A stretch of 64,000 nucleotides of DNA from Hydractinia symbiolongicarpus (GCF_029227915.1 NC_079886.1:3038001-3102000), one strand, 5' to 3'; counted from the stretch's first letter, positions 10,230-24,544 are shown. Numbers and translations: made by a program. Notes: generated by a model not told the origin, from the sequence alone.

Positions 10230-12555
10230 CCGCGATTTCCCGTAAATCCCGTACTCGGCCAGTATAGTCAAATGTATACAAAGAAAGTACCCAGGGAGTA
10301 AACTCATTTCCCGAACGATTTTTTAAATTATTTTTTCACCACTAAAACGCATGAGACTTGTAGTTTTCAAAAATATTTTCATTTTTGATGAGACACTAAA
10401 TAAAAGAAGTTTAATCGCCGGCAAACGAAAACCCGCGATTTCCCGTAAATCCCGGACTCGGCCCGTATAGTCAAAAGTATACAAAGAAAGTACCCAGGGA
10501 GTAAATTCATTTCCAGAATGATTTTTTAAATTATTTTTTCACCACTAAAACGCATGAGACTTGTAGTTTTCCAAAATGTTTTCATTTTTGATGAGACGCT
10601 GAATAAAAGAAGTTTAATCGCTGGCAAACAAAAACCCGCGATTTCCTGTAAATCCCGCGCATGGCCCATATAGTCGAATGTTTACAAAGAAAGTACCCAG
10701 TGAGTAAACTCATTTTCAGAACGATTTTTTAAATTATTTTTTCAACACAAAAACGCATGAGACTTGTAGTTTTCAAAAATGTTTTCATTTTTGATAAAAC
10801 GCTGAATAAAAGAAGTTTAATCGCCGGCAAACGAAAACCCGCGATTTCCCGTAAATCCGGTACTCGGCCCGTATAGTCAAAAGTATGCAAAGAAAGTACC
10901 TAGGGAGTAAATTCATTTCCCGAACGATTTTTTAAATTATTTTTTCACCACTAAAACGAATGAGACTTGTAGTTTTCAAAAATATTTTCATTTTTGATGA
11001 GACGCTGAATAAAAGAAGTTTAATCGCCGGCAAACGAAAACCCGCGATTTCCCGTAAATCCCGTACTCGGCCCGTATAGTCAAAAGTACACAAAAAAAGG
11101 ACCCAGTGAGTAAACTGATTTCCCGAATGATTTTTTAAATTATTTTTTCACCACTAAAACGAATGAGACTTGTAGTTTTCAAAAATATTTTCATTTTTGA
11201 TGAGACGCTGAATAAAAGAAGTTTAATCGCCGGCAAACGGAAACCCGCTATTTCCCGTAAATCCCGTACTCGGCCCGTATAGTCAAAAGTATACAAAGAA
11301 AGTACCCAGGGAGTAAATTCAATTCCCGAACGATTTTTTAAATTATTTTTTCACCACTAAAACGCATGAGACATGTAGTTTTCAAAAATGTTTTCATTTT
11401 TGATGAAACGCTAAATTAAAGAAGTTTAATCGCCGGCAAACGAAAACCCGCGATTTCCCGTAAATCCCGGACTCGGCCCGTATAGTCAAAAGTATACAAA
11501 GAAAGTACCCTGCGAGTAAATTCATTTTCCAAACAATTTTTTAAATTATTTTTTCACCACTAAAACGCATGAGACTTGTAGTTTTCAAAAATGTTTTCAT
11601 TTTTGATGAGACGCTGAATAAAAGAAGTTTAATAGCCGGCAAACGAAAACCCGCGATTTCCCGTAAATCCCGGACTCGGCCCGTGTAGTCAAAAGTATAC
11701 AAAGAAAGTACCCTGCGAGTAAATTCATTTCCCGAACGATTTTTTAAATTATTTTTTCACCACTAAAACGCATGAGACTTGTAGTTTTCCAAAATGTTTT
11801 CATTTTTGATGAGACGCTGAATAAAAGAAGTTTAATCGCAGGCAAACGAAAACCCGCGATTTCCTGTAAATCCCGGGCTTGGCCCGTATAGTCAAATGTA
11901 TACAAAGAAAGTACCCAGTGAGTAAACTCATTTTCAGAACGATTTTTTAAATTATTTTTTCAACACAAAAACGCATGAGACTTGTAGTTTTCAAAAATGT
12001 TTTCATTTTTGATGAAACGCTAAATTAAAGAAGTTTAATCGCCGGCAAACGAAAACCCGCGATTTCCCGTAAATCCCGGACTCGGCCCGTATAGTCAAAA
12101 GTATGCAAAGAAAGTACCCAGGGAGTAAATTCATTTCCCGAACGATTTTTTAAATTATTTTTTCACCACTAAAACGAATGAGACTTGTAGTTTTCAAAAA
12201 TATTTTCATTTTTGATGAGACGCTGAATAAAAGAAGTTTAATCGCCGGCAGAGGAAAACCCGCGATTTCCTGTAAATCCCGGGCTTGGCCCGTATAGTCA
12301 AAAGTATACAAAGAAAGTACCCAGGGAGTAAACTCATTTCCCGAACGATTTTTTAAATTATTTTTTCACCACTAAAACGCATGACACTTGTAGTTTTCAA
12401 AAATATTTTCATTTTTGATGAGACGCTGAATAAAAGAAGTTTAATCGCCGGCAAACGAAAACCCGCTATTTCCCGTAAATCCCGTACTCGGCCCGTATAG
12501 TCAAAAGTATACAAAGAAAGTACCCAGGGAGTAAACTCATTTCCCGAACGATTTT

Positions 12556-13570
12556 TTAAATTATTTTTTCACCACTAAAACGCATGAGACTTGTAGTTTT
12601 CAAAAATGTTTTCATTTTTGATGAGACGCTGAATAAAAGAAGTTTAATCGCCGGCAAACGAAAACCCGCGATTTCCTGTAAATCCCGGGCTTGGCCCCTA
12701 TAGTCGAATGTATACAAAGAAAGTACCCTGTGAGTAAACTGATTTTCAAAACGATTTTTCAAATTATTTTTTCACCACTAAAACGCATGAGACTTGTAGT
12801 TTTCAAAAATGTTTTCATTTTTGATAGGACGCTGAATAAAAGAAGTTTAATCGCCGGCAAACGAAAACCTGCGATTTCCCGTAAATCCGGTACTAGCCCC
12901 GTATAGTCAAAAGTATACAAAGAAAGTACTCAAGGAGTAAACTCATTTTCCAAACGATTTTTTAAATTATTTTTTCACCACTAAAACGCATGAGACTTGT
13001 AGTTTTCCAAAATGTTTTCATTTTTGATGAGACGCTGAATAAAAGAAGTTTAATCGCCGGCAAACGAAAACCCGCGATTTCCTGTAAATCCCGGGCTTGG
13101 CCCGTATAGTCAAATGTATACAAAGAAAGTACCCAGGGAGTAAATTCATTTCCCGAATAATTTTTTAAATTATTTTTTCACCACTAAAACGCATGAGACT
13201 TGTAGTTTTCAAAAATATTTTCATTTTTGATGAGACGCTGAATAAAAGAAGTTTAATCGCCGGCAAACGAAAACCCGCTATTTCCCGTAAATCCCGTACT
13301 CGGCCCGTATAGTCAAAAGTATACAAAGAAAGTACCCAGGGAGTAAACTCATTTCCCGAACGATTTTTTAAATTATTTTTTCACCACTAAAACGCATGAG
13401 ACTTGTAGTTTTCAAAAATATTTTCATTTTTGATGAGACGCTGAATAAAAGAAGTTTAATGGCCGGCAAACAAAAACCCGCTATTTCCCGTAAATCCCGT
13501 ACTCGGCCCGTATAGTCAAAAGTATACAAAGAAAGTACCCAGGGAGTAAACTTATTTCCCGAACGATTTT
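12556..13570 (+). repeat. Canonical five-monomer module (1015 bp)
   Basis: Five consecutive monomers form a recognisable order. (a) Ends 'ggcccctatag' and 'ccctgtgag'. (b) Has 'gattttcaaaacg' and 'tactagcccc'. (c) Has 'ttttccaaacg' and 'gggcttggcccg'. (d) Has 'ccgaataatttt'. (e) Has 'ccgctatttcccg'. Monomer (a) then recurs at 13571, exactly 1015 = 5 x 203 bp later. The same order is present at 24533 and 32648, so this is the closest thing to a higher-order repeat in the window. Confidence 0.85.
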
Positions 13571-14346
13571 TTAAATTATTTTTTCACCACTAAAACGCAT
13601 GAGACTTGTAGTTTTCAAAAGTGTTTTCATTTTTGATGAGACGCTGAATAAAAGAAGTTTAATCGCCGGCAAACGAAAACCCGCGATTTCCTGTAAATCC
13701 CGGGCTTGGCCCCTATAGTCAAATGTATACAAAGAAAGTACCCTGTGAGTAAACTGATTTTCAAAACGATTTTTCAAATTATTTTTTCACCACTAAAACG
13801 CATGAGACTTGTAGTTTTCAAAAATGTTTTCATTTTTGATAAGACGCTGAATAAAAGAAGTTTAATCGCCGGCAAACGAAAACCTGCGATTTCCCGTAAA
13901 TCCGGTACTAGCCCCGTATAGTCAAAAGTATGCAAAGAAAGTACCCAGGGAGTAAATTCATTTCCCGAACGATTTTTTAAATTATTTTTTCACCACTAAA
14001 ACGCATGAGACTTGTAGTTTTCAAAAATATTTTCATTTTTGATGAGACGCTGAATAAAAGAAGTTTAATCGCTGGCAAACAAAAACCCGCGATTTCCTGT
14101 AAATCCCGGGCATGGCCCATATAGTCGAATGTATACAAAGAAAGTACCCTGTGAGTAAACTCATTTTCAGAACGATTTTTTAAATTATTTTTTCAACACA
14201 AAAACGCATGAGACTTGTAGTTTTCAAAAATGTTTTCATTTTTGATAAGACGCTGAATAAAAGAAGTTTAATCGCCGGCAAACGAAAACCCGCGATTTCC
14301 CGTAAATCCGGTGCTCGGCCCGTATAGTCAAAAGTATGCAAAGAAA

Positions 14347-17213
14347 GTACCCAGGGAGTAAATTCATTTCCCGAACGATTTTTTAAATTAATTTTTCACC
14401 ACTAAAACGAATGAGACTTGTAGTTTTCAAAAATATTTTCATTTTTGATGAGACGCTGAATAAAAGAAGTTTAATCGCCGGCAAACGAAAACCCGCGATT
14501 TCCCGTATATCCCGGACTCGGCCCGTATAGTCAAAAGTATACAAAGAAAGTACCCAGGGAGTAAATTCATTTCCCGAATGATTTTTTAAATTATTTTTTC
14601 ACCACTAAAACGCATGAGACTTGTAGTTTTCCAAAATGTTTTCATTTTTGATGAGACGCTGAATAAAAGAAGTTTAATCGCTGGCAAACAAAAACCCGCG
14701 ATTTCCTGTAAATCCCGGGCATGGCCCATATAGTCGAATGTATACAAAGAAAGTAGTACCCTGTGAGTAAACTCATTTTCAGAACGATTTTTTAAATTAT
14801 TTTTTCAACACAAAAACGCATGAGACTTGTAGTTTTCAAAAATGTTTTCATTTTTGATAAGACGCTGAATAAAAGAAGTTTAATCGCCGGCAAACGAAAA
14901 CCCGCGATTTCCCGTAAATCCGGTACTCGGCCCTTATAGTCAAAAGTATGCAAAGAAAGTACCCAGGGAGTAAATTCATTTCCCGAACGACTTTTTAAAT
15001 TAATTTTTCACCACTAAAACGAATGAGACTTGTAGTTTTCAAAAATATTTTCATTTTTGATGAGACGCTGAATAAAAGAAGTTTAATCGCCGGCAAACGA
15101 AAACCCGCGATTTCCCGTAAATCCCGTACTCGGCCCGTATAGTCAAAAGTACACAAAAAAAGGACCCAGGGAGTAAACTGATTTCCCGAATGATTTTTTA
15201 AATTATTTTTTCACCACTAAAACGAATGAGACTTGTAGTTTTCAAAAATATTTTCATTTTTGATGAGACGCTGAATGAAAGAAGTTTAATCGCCGGCAAA
15301 CGAAAACCCGCGATTTCCCGTAAATCCCGTACTCGGCCCGTATAGTCAAAAGTACACAAAAAAAGGACCCAGGGAGAAAACTGATTTCCCGAATGATTTC
15401 TTAAATTATTTTTTCACCACTAAAACGCATGAGTCTTGCAGTTTTCCAAAATGTTTTTATTTTTGATGAGACGCTGAATAAAAGAAGTTTAATCGCCGGC
15501 AAAAGAAAACCCGCGATTTCCTGTAAATCCCGGGCTTGGCCCGTATAGTCAAAAGTATACAAAGAAAGTACCCAGGGAGTAAACTCATTTCCCGAACGAT
15601 TTTTTAAATTATTTTTTCACCACTAAAACGCATGACACTTGTAGTTTTCAAAAATATTTTCATTTTTGATGAGACGCTAAATAAAAGAAGTTTAATCGCC
15701 GGCAAACGAAAACCCGCGATTTCCCGTAAATCCCGTACTCGGCCAGTATAGTCGAATGTATATAAAAAAAGTACCCAGGGAGTAAATTCATTTCCCGAAC
15801 GATTTTTTAAATTAATTTCTCACCACTAAAACGAATGAGACTTGTAGTTTTCAAAAATATTTTCATTTTTGATGAGACGCTGAATAAAAGAAGTTTAATC
15901 GCCGGCAAACGAAAACCCGCGATTTCCCGTATATCCCGGACTCGGCCCGTATAGTCAAAAGTATACAAAGAAAGTACCCAGGGAGTAAATTCATTTCCCG
16001 AATGATTTTTTAAATTATTTTTTCACCACTAAAACGCATGAGACTTGTAGTTTTCCAAAATGTTTTCATTTTTGATGAGACGCTGAATAAAAGAAGTTTA
16101 ATCGCTGGCAAACAAAATCCCGCGATTTCCTGTAAATCCCGGGCATGGCCCATATAGTCGAATGTATACAAAGAAAGTACCCTGTGAGTAAACTCATTTT
16201 CAGAACGATTTTTTAAATTATTTTTTCAACACAAAAACGCATGAGACTTGTAGTTTTCAAAAATGTTTTCATTTTTGATAAGACGCTGAATAAAAGAAGT
16301 TTAATCGCCGGCAAACGAAAACCCGTGATTTCCCGTAAATCCGGTACTCGGCCCTTATAGTCAAAAGTATGCAAAGAAAGTACCCAGGGAGTAAATTCAT
16401 TTCCCGAACGACTTTTTAAATTAATTTTTCACCACTAAAACGAATGAGACTTGTAGTTTTCAAAAATATTTTCATTTTTGATGAGACGCTGAATAAAAGA
16501 AGTTTAATCGCCGGCAAACGAAAACCCGCGATTTCCCGTAAATCCCGTACTCGGCCCGTATAGTCAAAAGTACACAAAAAAAGGACCCAGGGAGTAAACT
16601 GATTTCCCGAATGATTTTTTAAATTATTTTTTCACCACTAAAACGAATGAGACTTGTAGTTTTCAAAAATATTTTCATTTTTGATGAGACGCTGAATGAA
16701 AGAAGTTTAATCGCCGGCAAACGAAAACCCGCGATTTCCCGTAAATCCCGTACTCGGCCCGTATAGTCAAAAGTACACAAAAAAAGGACCCAGGGAGAAA
16801 ACTGATTTCCCGAATGATTTTTTAAATTATTTTTTCACCACTAAAACGCATGAGTCTTGCAGTTTTCCAAAATGTTTTTATTTTTGATGAGACGCTGAAT
16901 AAAAGAAGTTTAATCGCCGGCAAAAGAAAACCCGCGATTTCCTGTAAATCCCGGGCTTGGCCCGTATAGTCAAAAGTATACAAAGAAAGTACCCAGGGAG
17001 TAAACTCATTTCCCGAACGATTTTTTAAATTATTTTTTCACCACTAAAACGCATGACACTTGTAGTTTTCAAAAATATTTTCATTTTTGATGAGACGCTA
17101 AATAAAAGAAGTTTAATCGCCGGCAAACGAAAACCCGCGATTTCCCGTAAATCCCGTACTCGGCCAGTATAGTCGAATGTATATAAAAAAAGTACCCAGG
17201 GAGTAAATTCATT
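14347..17213 (+). repeat. Seven-monomer tandem duplication (1421-bp period)
   Basis: Rare variants repeat with a spacing of seven monomers: 'attaattt' in place of 'attatttt' at 14387 and 15811, and 'tcttgcagttttcc' followed by 'tttttattttt' at 15434 and 16855. The offset is 1424 before 14751 and 1421 after it, because the first copy carries a 3-base duplication ('aagtagtacc') there. The total length is about two periods. Edges agree with a simple unequal exchange within the array. Confidence 0.9.
14751..14757 (+). repeat. 3-base microduplication in one monomer
   Basis: The linker reads 'aaagaaagtagtaccc' where other monomers read 'aaagaaagtaccc', a tandem duplication of 'agt'. It is absent from the sister copy of the seven-monomer block, so it arose after that duplication, or was lost from the sister. 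Confidence 0.85.
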
Positions 17214-17513
17214 TTCCGAACGATTTTTTAAATTATTTTTTCACCACTATAACGCCTGAGACTTGTAGTTTTCAAAAATGTTTTCATTTTTGATGAAACG
17301 CTAAATTAAAGAAGTTTAATCGCCGGCAAACGAAAACCCGCGATTTCCCGTAATTTCCGTACTCCGCCCGCATAGTCAAAAGTATACAAAGAAAGTACCC
17401 AGGGAGTAAACTCATTTCCCAAACGATTTTTTAAATTATTTTTTCACCACTAAAACGCATGAGACTTGTAGTTTTCAAAAACATTTTCATTTTTGATGAG
17501 ACGCTAAATAAAA

Positions 17514-19030
17514 GAAGTTTAATCGCCGGCAAACGAAAACCCGCGATTTCCCGTAAATCCCGTACTCGGCCAGTATAGTCGAATGTATATAAAAAAAGTA
17601 CCCAGGAAGTAAACTCATTTCCCGAACGATATTTTAAATTATTTTTTCACCACTAAAACGCATGAGACTTGTAGTTTTCCAAAAGGTTTTCATTTTTGAT
17701 GAGACGCTGAATAAAAGAAGTTTAATCGCTGGCAAACAAAAACCCGCAATTTCCTGTAAATCCCGGGCATGGCCCATATAGTCGAATGTATACAAAGAAA
17801 GTACCCTGTGAGTAAACTCATTTTCAGAACGATTTTTTAAATTATTTTTTCAACACAAAAACGCATGAGACTTGTAGTGTTCAAAAATGTTTTCATTTTT
17901 GATAAGACGCTGAATAAAAGAAGTTTAATCGCCGGCAAACGAAAACCCGCGATTTCCCGTAAATCCGGTACTCGGCCCGTATAGTCAAAAGTATGCAAAG
18001 AAAGTACCCAGGGAGTAAATTCATTTCCCGAACGATTTTTTAAATTATTTTTTCACCACTAAAACGAATGAGACTTGTAGTTTTCAAAAATATTTTCATT
18101 TTTGATGAGACGCTGAATAAAAGAAGTTTAATCGCCGGCAAACGAAAACCCGCGATTTCCCGTAAATCCCGTACTCGGCCCGTATAGTCAAAAATACACA
18201 AAAAAAGGACCCAGGGAGTAAACTGATTTCCCGAATGATTTTTTAAATTATTTTTTCACCACTAAAACGAATGAGACTTGTAGTTTTCAAAAATATTTTC
18301 ATTTTTGATGAGACGCTGAATAAAAGAAGTTTAATCGCCGGCAAACGAAAACCTGCGATTTCCCGTAAATCCCGTACTCGGCCCGTATAGTCAAAAGTAC
18401 ACAAAAAAAGGACCCAGGGAGTAAACTGATTTCCCGAATGATTTTTTAAATTATTTTTTCACCACTAAAACGCATGAGACTTGCAGTTTTCCAAAATGTT
18501 TTCATTTTTGATGAGACGCTGAATAAAAGAAGTTTAATCGCCGGCAAAGGAAAACCCGCGATTTCCTGTAAATCCCGGGCTTGGCCCGTATAGTCAAAAG
18601 TATACAAAGAAAAAACCCAGGGAGTAAACTCATTTCCCAAACGATGTTTTAAATTATTTTTTCACCACTAAAACGCATGACACTTGTAGTTTTCAAAAAT
18701 ATTTTCATTTTTGATGAGACGCTAAATAAAAGAAGTTTAATCGCCGGCAAACGAAAACCCGCGATTTCCCGTAAATCCCGTACTCGGCCAGTATAGTCGA
18801 TTGTATATAAAAAAAGTACCCAGGGAGTAAACTCATTTTCCGAACGATTTTTTAAATTATTTTGCACCACTATAACGCCTGAGACTTGTAGTTTTCAAAA
18901 ATGTTTTCATTTTTGATGAAACGCTAAATTAAAGAAGTTTAATCGCCGGCAAACGAAAACCCGCGATTTCCCGTAATTTCCGTACTCCGCCCGTATAGTC
19001 AAAAGTATACAAAGAAAGTACCCAGGGAGT
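17514..19030 (+). repeat. Block duplicated 26 monomers downstream, copy 1
   Basis: About 1.5 kb matches 22791-24307 at an offset of 5277 (26 x 203 minus 1). Shared private variants include 'cttgtagtgttc', 'agaaaaaaccc' (18609 and 23886) and 'ttgcagttttcc' with 'ggcaaaggaaaacc'. Differences are few, for example 'ttttgcacc' near 18861 against 'tttttcacc' in the other copy. Confidence 0.87.
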
Positions 19031-22000
19031 AAACTGATTTTCAAAACGATTTTTCAAATTATTTTTTCACCACTAAAACGCATGAGACTTGTAGTTTTCA
19101 AAAATGTTTTCATTTTTGATAAGACGCTGAATAAAAGAAGTTTAATCGCCGGCAAACGAAAACCTGCGATTTCCCGTAAATCCGGTACTAGCCCCGTATA
19201 GTCAAAAGTATACAAAGAAAGTACTCAAGGAGTAAACTCATTTTCCAAACGATTTTTTAAATTATTTTTTCACCACTAAAACGCATGAGACTTGTAGTTT
19301 TCCAAAATGTTTTCATTTTTGATGAGACGCTGAATAAAAGTAGTTTAATCGCCGGCAAACGAAAACCCGCGATTTCCTGTAAATCCCGGGCTTGGCCCGT
19401 ATAGTCAAATGTATACAAAGAAAGTACCCAGGGAGTAAATTCATTTCCCGAATAATTTTTTAAATTATTTTTTCACCACTAAAACGCATGAGACTTGTAG
19501 TTTTCAAAAATATTTTCATTTTTGATGAGACGCTGAATAAAAGAAGTTTAATCGCCGGCAAACGAAAACCCGCTATTTCCCGTAAATCCCGTACTCGGCC
19601 CGTATAGTCAAAAGTATACAAAGAAAGTACCCAGGGAGTAAACTCATTTCCCGAACGATTTTTTAAATTATTTTTTCACCACTAAAACGCATGAGACTTG
19701 TAGTTATCAAAAGTATTTTTATTTTTGATGAGACGCTGAATAAAAGAAGTTTAATCGCCGGCAAACGAAAACCCGCTATTTCCCGTAAATCCCGTACTCG
19801 GCCCGTATAGTCAAAAGTATACAAAGAAAGTACCCAGGGAGTAAACTTATTTCCCGAACGATTTTTTAAATTATTTTTTCACCACTAAAACGCATGAGAC
19901 TTGTAGTTTTCAAAAGTGTTTTCATTTTTGATGAGACGCTGAATAAAAGAAGTTTAATCGCCGGCAAACGAAAACCTGCGATTTCCTGTAAATCCGGTAC
20001 TAGCCCCGTATAGTCAAAAGTATACAAAGAAAGTACTCAAGGAGTAAACTCATTTTCCAAACGATTTTTTAAATTATTTTTTCACCACTAAAACGCATGA
20101 GACTTGTAGTTTTCCAAAATGTTTTCATTTTTGATGAGACGCTGGATAAAAGAAGTTTAATCGCCGGCAAACGAAAACCCGCGATTTCCTGTAAATCCCG
20201 GGCTTGGCCCGTATAGTCAAATGTATACAAAGAATGTACCCAGGGAGTAAACTCATTTCCCGAACGATTTTTTAAATTATTTTTTCACCACTAAAACGCA
20301 TGAGACTTGTAGTTTTCAAAAATATTTTCATTTTTGATGAGACGCTAAATAAAAGAAGTTTAATCGCCGGCAAACGAAAACCCGCGATTTCCCGTATATC
20401 CCGGACTCGGCCCGTATAGTCAAAAGTATACAAAGAAAGTACCCAGGGAGTAAATTCATTTCCCGAATGATTTTTTAAATTATTTTTTCACCACTAAAAC
20501 GCCTGAGACTTGTAGTTTTCAAAAATGTTTTCATTTTTGATGAGACGCTGAATAAAAGAAGTTTAATCGCCGGCAAACGAAAACCCGCGATTTCCTGTAA
20601 ATCCCGGGCTTGGCCCCTATAGTCGAATGTATACAAAGAAAGTACCCTGTGAGTAAACTGATTTTCAAAACGATTTTTCAAATTATTTTTTCACCACTAA
20701 AACGCATGAGACTTGTAGTTTTCAAAAATGTTTTCATTTTTGATAAGACGCTGAATAAAAGAAGTTTAATCGCCGGCAAACGAAAACCTGCGATTTCCCG
20801 TAAATCCGGTACTAGCCCCGTATAGTCAAAAGTATACAAAGAAAGTACTCAAGGAGTAAACTCATTTTCCAAACGATTTTTTAAATTATTTTTTCACCAC
20901 TAAAACGCATGAGACTTGTAGTTTTCCAAAATGTTTTCATTTTTGATGAGACGCTGAATAAAAGTAGTTTAATCGCCGGCAAACGAAAACCCGCGATTTC
21001 CTGTAAATCCCGGGCTTGGCCCGTATAGTCAAATGTATACAAAGAAAGTACCCAGGGAGTAAATTCATTTCCCGAATAATTTTTTAAATTATTTTTTCAC
21101 CACTAAAACGCATGAGACTTGTAGTTTTCAAAAATATTTTCATTTTTGATGAGACGCTGAATAAAAGAAGTTTAATCGCCGGCAAACGAAAACCCGCTAT
21201 TTCCCGTAAATCCCGTACTCGGCCCGTATAGTCAAAAGTATACAAAGAAAGTACCCAGGGAGTAAACTCATTTCCCGAACGATTTTTTAAATTATTTTTT
21301 CACCACTAAAACGCATGAGACTTGTAGTTATCAAAAGTATTTTTATTTTTGATGAGACGCTGAATAAAAGAAGTTTAATCGCCGGCAAACGAAAACCCGC
21401 TATTTCCCGTAAATCCCGTACTCGGCCCGTATAGTCAAAAGTATACAAAGAAAGTACCCAGGGAGTAAACTTATTTCCCGAACGATTTTTTAAATTATTT
21501 TTTCACCACTAAAACGCATGAGACTTGTAGTTTTCAAAAGTGTTTTCATTTTTGATGAGACGCTGAATAAAAGAAGTTTAATCGCCGGCAAACGAAAACC
21601 TGCGATTTCCTGTAAATCCGGTACTAGCCCCGTATAGTCAAAAGTATACAAAGAAAGTACTCAAGGAGTAAACTCATTTTCCAAACGATTTTTTAAATTA
21701 TTTTTTCACCACTAAAACGCATGAGACTTGTAGTTTTCCAAAATGTTTTCATTTTTGATGAGACGCTGGATAAAAGAAGTTTAATCGCCGGCAAACGAAA
21801 ACCCGCGATTTCCTGTAAATCCCGGGCTTGGCCCGTATAGTCAAATGTATACAAAGAATGTACCCAGGGAGTAAACTCATTTCCCGAACGATTTTTTAAA
21901 TTATTTTTTCACCACTAAAACGCATGAGACTTGTAGTTTTCAAAAATATTTTCATTTTTGATGAGACGCTAAATAAAAGAAGTTTAATCGCCGGCAAACG

Positions 22001-22126
22001 AAAACCCGCGATTTCCCGTATATCCCGGACTCGGCCCGTATAGTCAAAAGTATACAAAGAAAGTACCCAGGGAGTAAATTCATTTCCCGAATGATTTTTT
22101 AAATTATTTTTTCACCACTAAAACGC
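19031..22126 (+). repeat. Eight-monomer tandem duplication (1624-bp period)
   Basis: Bases 19031-20502 recur at 20655-22126, an offset of 1624 = 8 x 203. The strongest marker is 'tagttatcaaaagtattttt' at 19701 and 21325. The variants 'cgctggataaaag' and 'ataaaagtagttt' repeat at the same spacing. The block sits inside the larger 26-monomer relationship, showing nested events. Confidence 0.9.
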
Positions 22127-22847
22127 ATGAGACTTGTAGTTTTCCAAAATGTTTTCATTTTTGATGAGACGCTGAATAAAAGAAGTTTAATCGCTGGCAA
22201 ACAAAAACCCGCGATTTCCTGTAAATCCCGGGCATGGCCCATATAGTCGAATGTATACAAAGAAAGTACCCTGTGAGTAAACTCATTTTCAGAACGATTT
22301 TTTAAATTATTTTTTCAACACAAAAACGCATGAGACTTGTAGTTTTCAAAAATGTTTTCATTTTTGATAAGACGCTGAATAAAAGAAGTTTAATCGCCGG
22401 CAAACGAAAACCCGCGATTTCCCGTAAATCCGGTACTCGGCCCGTATAGTCAAAAGTATGCAAAGAAAGTACCCAGGGAGTAAATTCATTTCCCGAACGA
22501 TTTTTTAAATTATTTTTTCACCACTAAAACGAATGAGACTTGTAGTTTTCAAAAATATTTTCATTTTTGATGAGACGCTGAATAAAAGAAGTTTAATCGC
22601 CGGCAAACGAAAACCCGCGATTTCCCGTAAATCCCGTACTCGGCCCGTATAGTCAAAACTACACAAAAAAAGGACCCAGGGAGTAAACTGATTTCCCGAA
22701 TGATTTTTTAAATTATTTTTTCACCACTAAAACGAATGAGACTTGTAGTTTTCAAAAATATTTTCATTTTTGATGAGACGCTGAATGAAAGAAGTTTAAT
22801 CGCCGGCAAACGAAAACCCGCGATTTCCCGTAAATCCCGTACTCGGC
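20487..22847 (+). repeat. Block duplicated 20 monomers downstream, copy 1
   Basis: About 2.36 kb matches 24545-26905 at an offset of 4058 (20 x 203 minus 2). The match ends where one copy reads 'gtactcggccag' and the other 'gtactcggcccg'. The second copy has 'tagttttcaaaagtatttt' where this one has 'tagttatcaaaag', so the change separates the copies. Confidence 0.87.
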
Positions 22848-24307
22848 CAGTATAGTCGAATGTATATAAAAAAAGTACCCAGGAAGTAAACTCATTTCCC
22901 GAACGATATTTTAAATTATTTTTTCACCACTAAAACGCATCAGACTTGTAGTTTTCCAAAATGTTTTCATTTTTGATGAGACGCTGAATAAAAGAAGTTT
23001 AATCGCTGGCAAACAAAAACCCGCGATTTCCTGTAAATCCCGGGCATGGCCCATATAGTCGAATGTATACAAAGAAAGTACCCTGTGAGTAAACTCATTT
23101 TCAGAACGATTTTTTAAATTATTTTTTCAACACAAAAACGCATGAGACTTGTAGTGTTCAAAAATGTTTTCATTTTTGATAAGACGCTGAATAAAAGAAG
23201 TTTAATCGCCGGCAAACGAAAACCCGCGATTTCCCGTAAATCCGGTACTCGGCCCGTATAGTCAAAAGTATGCAAAGAAAGTACCCAGGGAGTAAATTCA
23301 TTTCCCGAACGATTTTTTAAATTATTTTTTCACCACTAAAACGAATGAGACTTGTAGTTTTCAAAAATATTTTCATTTTTGATGAGACGCTGAATAAAAG
23401 AAGTTTAATCGCCGGCAAACGAAAACCCGCGATTTCCCGTAAATCCCGTACTCGGCCCGTATAGTCAAAAATACACAAAAAAAGGACCCAGGGAGTAAAC
23501 TGATTTCCCGAATGATTTTTTAAATTATTTTTTCACCACTAAAACGAATGAGACTTGTAGTTTTCAAAAATATTTTCATTTTTGATGAGACGCTGAATAA
23601 AAGAAGTTTAATCGCCGGCAAACGAAAACCTGCGATTTCCCGTAAATCCCGTACTCGGCCCGTATAGTCAAAAGTACACAAAAAAAGGACCCAGGGAGTA
23701 AACTGATTTCCCGAATGATTTTTTAAATTATTTTTTCACCACTAAAACGCATGAGACTTGCAGTTTTCCAAAATGTTTTCATTTTTGATGAGACGCTGAA
23801 TAAAAGAAGTTTAATCGCCGGCAAAGGAAAACCCGCGATTTCCTGTAAATCCCGGGCTTGGCCCGTATAGTCAAAAGTATACAAAGAAAAAACCCAGGGA
23901 GTAAACTCATTTCCCAAACGATGTTTTAAATTATTTTTTCACCACTAAAACGCATGACACTTGTAGTTTTCAAAAATATTTTCATTTTTGATGAGACGCT
24001 AAATAAAAGAAGTTTAATCGCCGGCAAACGAAAACCCGCGATTTCCCGTAAATCCCGTACTCGGCCAGTATAGTCGAATGTATATAAAAAAAGTACCCAG
24101 GGAGTAAACTCATTTTCCTAACGATTTTTTAAATTATTTTTCACCACTATAACGCCTGAGACTTGTAGTTTTCAAAAATGTTTTCATTTTTGATGAAACG
24201 CTAAATTAAAGAAGTTTAATCGCCGGCAAACGAAAACCCGCGATTTCCCGTAATTTCCGTACTCCGCCCGTATAGTCAAAAGTATACAAAGAAAGTACCC
24301 AGGGAGT
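22791..24307 (+). repeat. Block duplicated 26 monomers upstream, copy 2
   Basis: This is the partner of 17514-19030 at an offset of 5277. It begins almost exactly where the 20-monomer duplication (20487-22847) ends. The mosaic therefore switches duplication partner within one monomer near 22.79-22.85 kb, consistent with an exchange junction there. Confidence 0.85.
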
Positions 24308-24544
24308 AAACTCATTTCCCAAACGATTTTTTAAATTATTTTTTCACCACTAAAACGCATGAGACTTGTAGTTTTCAAAAACATTTTCATTTTTGATGAG
24401 ACGCTAAATAAAAGAAGTTTAATCGCCGGCAAACGAGAACCCGCGATTTCCCGTAAATCCCGTACTCGGCCCGTATAGTCAAAAGTATACAAAAAAGTAC
24501 CCAGGGAGTAAACTCATTTCCCGAACGATTTTTTAAATTATTTT

